The notes under the pieces are model-generated. The model was not told where the DNA came from, made no database searches, and saw only the letters and a list, made by a program, of their open reading frames with translations. From Gonatopus flavifemur (taxonomy: Eukaryota; Arthropoda; Insecta; Hymenoptera; Dryinidae), in NCBI GenBank assembly GCA_018340375.1, contig JAFFJZ010000010.1:9796001-9860000 (forward strand): a stretch of DNA of 64,000 nt, given 5' to 3'. Numbering within the stretch: position 1 is the stretch's first letter; every line of letters begins with the position of its first letter. The translations under genes were made by a program, and so were the position numbers. Below, piece after piece: positions 58,471 to 64,000 of this stretch.

Positions 58471-58772
58471 TAACAACAAAGTAATGTAACTCTGAAGAAA
58501 AGAAGTGTGTGAAAATCCATGAATCGTTTGTGGATAATAAAGTGAATTATTTATTGACTAAAAATATGTGAATATTGACGTGAATGTGATGGAAGAACTA
58601 ATAGATTGTATCGAATAAAAAAACATGGTGTGGTTGCTCTATTCTTGTCGATGGGAAATTTGTAAAAGACGATATTTAATTACAGAGGTTTATTGAATTA
58701 TGAGAAAGTTCAGAATGCCTGTCTTGTGGTGTGATTCATTTATACTTGATGAATTCAGATTTAAATGCATTA

Positions 58773-58999
58773 CACTCGCAGAAAGGATTTCTTGAAATGA
58801 GAAAATTTTTCTTGTCACTGGGACAAAACTCATTTTTTTCTTGAGCCTAGAAAATTTCACTTGAATCAAGAAAAGTTCGTGTTGATTTCAAAAGAAATTT
58901 TCTTGATTCGAGTAAAATTTTCTAGGCTTAAGAAAAAAATGAGTTTTGTCCCAGCGACAAGAAAAATTTCCTTATTCCAAGAAACCCTTCCTCTGAGTG
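58773..58999. mobile_element. CACTC...GAGTG foldback MITE, TA duplication
   Basis: CACTCGCAGAAAGGATTTCT at the left, AAGAAACCCTTCCTCTGAGTG at the right (19-20 bp paired), TA on both flanks. Long arms with TTTTCTTG words. Confidence 0.75.
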
Positions 59000-59194
59000 T
59001 ATGAATTTCTTTGGACAGATCGAGTGTTCTCCCTCAACTTCTGTATATTTTCATTTCTACTGACATGATGGGCATCCATTTGGAATTATTTTCGAATTCA
59101 AATGAATGATTGTGCGTGGTTTTAGAGAATTCTCTTTAAAAGTGTAGCATTCAAATGGTATTCTTGAAGAACTGTTTGAGAACAAGTTGTGCTG

Positions 59195-59311
59195 CCCTGC
59201 TTAAAGAATCTCATTGAACCGATTGAGAATCAATTTTTAATGGGTTTGAATCAGTTTTCTGCATCGGAATCAATGAAAATCAATCGGTTCAATGAGATCC
59301 TTTAAGCAGAG
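59195..59311. mobile_element. CCCTGCTTAAAG...CTTTAAGCAGAG MITE, TG duplication, inserted in another element's end
   Basis: TG stands on both sides. Removing the insertion and one TG leaves TTGTGCTGTCTGGG, the standard right terminus of the CCCAGACAGCAC group. CAATCGGTTCAATGAGAT words are mirrored inside. Confidence 0.8.
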
Positions 59312-60707
59312 TGTCTGGGTTTATAAACGCAAATTGATCATTTGTGTTGACTGGGTTATTAAAAACGATATGGGATTTTATTGTCAACGTTTTATGGAAA
59401 TGGGCACGGTTATTTCACAAAAATATACATTTCCTGCATTGAACATATCTGTAACGTTTTCCATAGGATTTCTATATTGAAATCCCATACAGCCTGTGAT
59501 AAATCCCATAGAACGCGATACGTTTGAATCTTTCAATTACGATATAAATATAAGAATTCACGATTTAGAGACCACATTTAAATGATAAGAAAAAATCTAT
59601 TCTTTTCTGTAGAAAATTCTTAGCAAAGCTTATTAAAGGATCTGTTGATAGTGAAAGGTAATATTTCACAATATCGATACTTTTCATACTCGAAAATTTT
59701 CCGAGTTCATATTGAATTTCATAAAATATCGGTTGGAACTCTATACAAATTGGGTTTCTTAAATCGGTTTCCCAAGTGGGATTTAAAAGGAAAGTTTTTC
59801 CACAGGGATGGTGACAAAATTCGCGTTACAAACGCTGATAGCACACGAAGAATTCTTTTCCAAAAACCCGAATAGAAGTCGAGATCCTCAGCAGAATCTT
59901 AAAATGAGGCCTTCCCTTCAATGATCCTCTTTTTCTTTATACTGGGAATTCTTCATTTTCAAAAATGTGGGGTTCTTGATAATTATTTCGTATATTTTTC
60001 ACCCGTCAAATAATGAAAACTGAAGCCAGCCTTTCAAAAGTGAAAAGTACCTTGTCAGTGTTGAATTTCACCGTACATTCGGTTTGATTCACCAAAAAGA
60101 TGGTATTTATCACCTAACTCATGGTAATAATAACCAAAATAATGTATTTTTCACTGTCAAATACATTACTATATTGAAACATGATTTCTACAATGCAGAT
60201 TTTTCTCAGTGAAGACATCGACAAGGTATCTTTAGGAAGACATCTTTTGGATACATCGAAAAGATGCTTTCAGATATCTAAAAACGTCACAAGAGAGATA
60301 TCTTCAAGATATTTCGAAATGATATCTTCCAAACACCTTCAAGAAATGTCAGAAACAAGAAATGTCTTTAAGGTATTCTGAAGGACGTCCTTATATGTCG
60401 AATCAGCACAGTCTAAAAGACATCTTCAAAGAGTTTCTGAATGATAGCCATTACACATCATAAAAATTATCTGAATAAGGAAGGCAAAAGTCACGCGATA
60501 TTCCTTTTTCAGAACTCATTAGTAATCCCTTGTGTTGTCTGGGATGTCCTAATGATTTCAAAAAGACATTTTAAAGACATCTAAAACATATCTCGAAGAT
60601 ATTTAAAACGTATCTTGGAAAAATCTAAAACATATAACACGTTGTCAGCGTGTCTAAAACATATTTTTTGCAAGACCTTTTTGAGATATCTAAAACTTGT
60701 TGAAATT
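59312..60707. other. Repeat-rich stretch without a gene
   Basis: GGGATTTnnAT-type inverted repeat near 59370-59490; an unpaired arm resembling the 63230-63503 family near 59836-59880; AAGATATCTT-word tract at 60170-60700 containing a right terminus TTGTGTTGTCTGGG near 60530-60543. Confidence 0.5.
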
Positions 60708-61211
60708 CCCGAAGAGAACATGAAGCTTCAGCGAACGTTCAGATTAGATCTGTATAGATCGGATCGAAGGTTCATGAAAGCTAACTTTTAGATTCACAAA
60801 CGTTTGTCAAAGGTACTACGAACGTTGAAATGTCCGCCTCAAAATACTTTCAGGAAACATAGATGGAACGTTTATTGAAAGTTTATCGAAGGTTTGAGGA
60901 AGCCTCACAAAAATATCTATACTTAGATTAATTTATAATAATTTATGTTTATCAATTACTTCATTTTTCATATAAATTGATCAAAATTAATATAAGTATA
61001 GATATTTTTGTGAAGCTTCGTCAAACCTTCAATGAACCTTCAGCAAACGTTCCATCTATGTTTCCTGAACGTATTTCGAGGCGGACATTTCAACGTCCGT
61101 ATAACCTTTGTCAAACGTTTGTGAATTTAAAAGTTAGCTCTAATGAACCTTCAGCCCGATCTATACACATCTGATATAAACGTTCGCTGAAGCTTCATGT
61201 TCCCTTCCGGG
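60708..61211. mobile_element. CCCGAAGAGAACATGAAGCT foldback, copy B
   Basis: Same family as 57968-58470, with arms mirrored around 60950. Flanking dinucleotides are TT and AT, not an exact duplication. It interrupts the AAGATATCTT tract, which resumes at 61212. Confidence 0.75.
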
Positions 61212-61326
61212 ATTTGTTGTATAAGACATCTTTTTGATCTCGGAGAGATATCTTCACGAAAGTCTTCCATGATTTCAAGACATCTTCCAGATACTAATAG
61301 ATATCTTATTGTTTGTTTGGCAGCTA

Positions 61327-61433
61327 CCCAAGTAACACCAATGTGCGTCGAATATTCTCCGAACGTTCTTAGAATATTTGAATGTCCTGCAAACATTCTC
61401 AGAATGTTTGACGCACGTTTTGTGCTACTAGGG
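61327..61433. mobile_element. CCC...GGG element, GAATATTC/GAACGTTC words, TA duplication
   Basis: CCCAAGTAACACCAATGTGC and TTTTGTGCTACTAGGG ends; TA on both flanks. Similar to 51361-51815. Confidence 0.75.
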
Positions 61434-61486
61434 TATGATATCTACCTCAATGTGCGCAACTGTCGAGCCAAGCTTGAACCAGACTG

Positions 61487-61780
61487 CCCTGGTGAAAGGG
61501 AAGCGTGTAATAGAAAGTGTCGGGAACGTCGTTGGAAAGTATTTGGAGCGTGGATTTGAGCGTATACCGAGCGTCAAGTGGAACATCAAGAGTGGTTCGA
61601 GCGTATATTTGAAGTCTGTGAAGCGTATCGGAAGAAACAATAATTTCATAGAAACCGGGCTTTACGCCCGGAAGCGTTATTGAAGAGTGGATAGGAAGCA
61701 TGCAAGAAGTACTAGAAAAGTAATCTGAAACATTCTTACGCTTCTGTCACTTTTGATAACACGCTTCCCTTCCACCAGGG
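61487..61780. mobile_element. CCCTGGTGAAAGGGAAGCGT element, copy 1, TG duplication
   Basis: Terminal repeats ACACGCTTCCCTT/AAGGGAAGCGTGT; TG on both flanks. GAGCGT/AAGCGT recurs about every 12-30 bp. A 60-codon open frame is shared with copy 2, but the differences change many amino acids, so purifying selection is not evident. Confidence 0.75.
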
Positions 61781-62763
61781 TGGATCAAACTGTCATGCAC
61801 AAGTCTTCAGCCATTACAAATTCCAAATTCAATCACTATTCATCAGCATCACTTGTGTGCTTGAGCGTGGATGCTTGTACAATCATTCATGTGTACAATT
61901 TTGGCACAATGGTCCATAATGAATACTTGTTTTCACGTCAATGCAGTAACCGTTCTCGAAATATTATAAATGCATCATGACCGACTGATCATTTGAAACA
62001 ATTTCACAATTATGGAACAATATTGGCCAAATTTTTCCTAGTCAAGGTTTGTTCCTGGTACTTGTGCTAGCCCATATCACAAGAAAAGCTTTTGAAATAC
62101 ATTTTCCAGCATGAAAAGTATTTTGAATCCTTTTTCGAAAAATATAAATGTTTTTTGAAATACATTTTGTATATTTTAAATGCATTTTTAATGCAATAAA
62201 TATGAATTGTGAATGTATTTTTTGTTTTATGGGAACCATCAACGTGCAAATATAAATTATTGAATATCCTGTTCGGTTATTATAGAAAAATGGTTTGATT
62301 TTCAAAAATTTATAAAGTATTTTGTTGGATTACAAACAGAGTTCTTAGAGAAGCGATTGACGAGACATCAACGAATTCCTAAAGTCATCTAAAAGAGGTA
62401 TTTTTTATTATGTTCGTAATTCTTAATGAACCCTCCTTGAAATCAGGGGCGGATCCAGAAATGAATTCGGAGGGGGAGGGGGGAAAACGACCTGATGACC
62501 TTTTTCTTCAGATCGGACTAGGATTATTTTTGAATTAAATTATAAAAATAGACTTTTCCTTGAGTGTTTGGGGGACCATGGCCCTCGTATCCCCCTTTTG
62601 AACGGCTCAAAACGTCAAATTGCTTTCTGAATTCTTTTGGAGTTCTGTCCGGGTATGTATCCGTCATTCACGTATAATTCATATTAAGCATGAAAATCTA
62701 CATTGAATGTGCAAAATTTAACAATTTTATAAGAGTTCGGTTCATTTTCTACTATGCTGGATA

Positions 62764-63057
62764 CCTTGATGAAAGGGAAATGTGTCATAAAGAGTAACGG
62801 GAACGCAAGAATGTTTCAGATGACTTTTCTAATACTTCTCACATGCTTCCTATCCACTCTCCAATTACGTTTCCATGCGTAAAGCCCGGTTTCTATGAAA
62901 TTGGCTCTTCTTCCGATACGCTTCACATACTTCAAATATAAGTTCGAACTACTCTTGATGTGCCACTTGACGCTTGGTATACGCTTAAATCCACGTTCCA
63001 AATACTTACCAACTACGTTCCTGAAACTTCCTAATACACGCTTCCCTTTCACCAGGG
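62764..63057. mobile_element. CC(C)TTGATGAAAGGGAAATGT element, copy 2, inverted, TA duplication
   Basis: Inverted relative to copy 1 and clearly homologous along its length. The right end is AACACGCTTCCC-like followed by ACCAGGG; TA on both flanks. The left terminal CCC is reduced to CC. Confidence 0.7.
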
Positions 63058-63229
63058 TAACAATACAAGTGTGATCTAAAATAATACACAAGAATAACTC
63101 TATTTGAATTTATAATTACTTTCAGAAGAAATTTATAAATCTTCTGAAAATTTTTTGAGACTTCCTCATGTTGTGAGATTCTTGTGTTTTATGTGGGATT
63201 TTATGGATAATTAGTTTGAATTAATCTAT

Positions 63230-63503
63230 CCCTGATAACACACGAAGAATTATTTTCTAAAAACAAGAATAGAATTCTTCAAGAACGCTTTTCGAAATGA
63301 TGAATTCATAAAAAGCTCTGGAGGAGTTCAATGTTTGGGACATTCACGAATTCTTTGAGAATACTGGAAGTATTGTTTGAGTACTCTCAAAGAACTCGTT
63401 ATGAACTCCTCCAGAGCTCTTCATGAACTCATTAGCTCGAAAAGAATTTTTGAAGCATTCTATTCTTGTTTCTAAAAAAGAATTCTTCGTGTGTTATCCA
63501 GGA
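63230..63503. mobile_element. CCCTGATAACACACGAAGAA foldback, AT duplication
   Basis: TTCTTCGTGTGTTATCCAGG closes the right side; AT on both flanks. AAGAATTC and GAGTTCATnA words with long mirrored arms. Confidence 0.75.
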
Positions 63504-64000
63504 TAAAATCCTGTTCCAGCTGGATTTGATTGATTTTTCTTCAATTTTCTATTTTTTATTCAAATTTTGCAAAATACTTCCCAGGTGAAAAGATGTTCAA
63601 AATTGTATATAATTTATATATGAACTATATTGAATGACATATAAGTTCTGTATAGTTTGAAAAATTTTTCTATTCGGATTTGAACAGAATTAGATTTGTT
63701 CAACAGAACATTCCACTTGACAGCTTAAATGATCAATTTGAATTCATAAAGACTTCTTGAACTGTCCCTGCTGCAAATCAGAATGAATTTAAAATTAATA
63801 CGTGCTGAATTATCGAAGAATTATTTCAAAAATTGCGATATGAATTCTTCCTGAACGTAGAATCCCTATTGAGAAAATCCAATACATTCCCATAGATTCC
63901 TGTGACAAAACGACATAGTTTTCAAATGAAAAATGATTTTCCATCGGTATTCATGAGGTTTCACCGATTGTACCAATGAAAACTAATAGAATATTGACTT

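Overview
The window looks like a piece of an AT-rich animal nuclear genome, most probably an insect (an AT-rich hymenopteran-like genome would fit, but the order is not proven). Genes are split by long introns with GT/AG junctions. The protein families are metazoan (DEAF1, LIX1/lowfat, a membrane-anchored ZP-domain cuticle protein, mitochondrial ClpP). Between and inside the genes lies a dense population of short inverted-repeat transposons and mariner relics. I see no tRNA, rRNA or CRISPR array.

Layout. 0-8.8 kb: non-genic, with one long hairpin, MITE-type elements and a decayed mariner (about 6.1-7.4 kb). 8.9-24.0 kb (+): eight exons of a ZP-domain transmembrane protein whose introns are full of nested elements; its 5' exon(s) were not found. 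24.0-29.7 kb: non-genic with scattered elements. 29.7-35.9 kb (-): complete four-exon Deaf1 (SAND plus MYND, 472 residues). 36.1-39.9 kb: a graveyard of nested inverted-repeat elements. 40.2-42.1 kb (+): complete four-exon mitochondrial ClpP (238 residues). 44.4-45.4 kb (-): the three coding exons of a LIX1/lowfat protein (302 residues), with probable leader exons up to about 46.3 kb. 46.4-64 kb: no host gene seen; a second mariner relic, a GC-richer open frame of unknown family (49.6-50.3 kb) and many small elements. The four genes have unrelated jobs (apical matrix/cuticle, transcription, mitochondrial proteolysis, planar polarity), and nothing suggests they act as one system.

The strongest non-gene signal is in the repeats. 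At least 19 elements have CCC...GGG (or near) ends and are flanked by matching 2-bp direct repeats that differ from copy to copy (AC, GG, AG, TA, TT, CA, AT, TG). Many of their bodies are built by reiterating one short palindromic word, and the word changes between families (CAGTACTG, GAATTC, GAACGTTC, CCACGTGG, CAACGTTG, AAGATATCTT). A second group has CAC...GTG ends and also 2-bp repeats. A third group, in 36.7-39.1 kb, has GGTA...TACC ends, CCGAA motif arrays near the ends and exact 9-bp target duplications. No autonomous transposase for any of these three groups is visible here.
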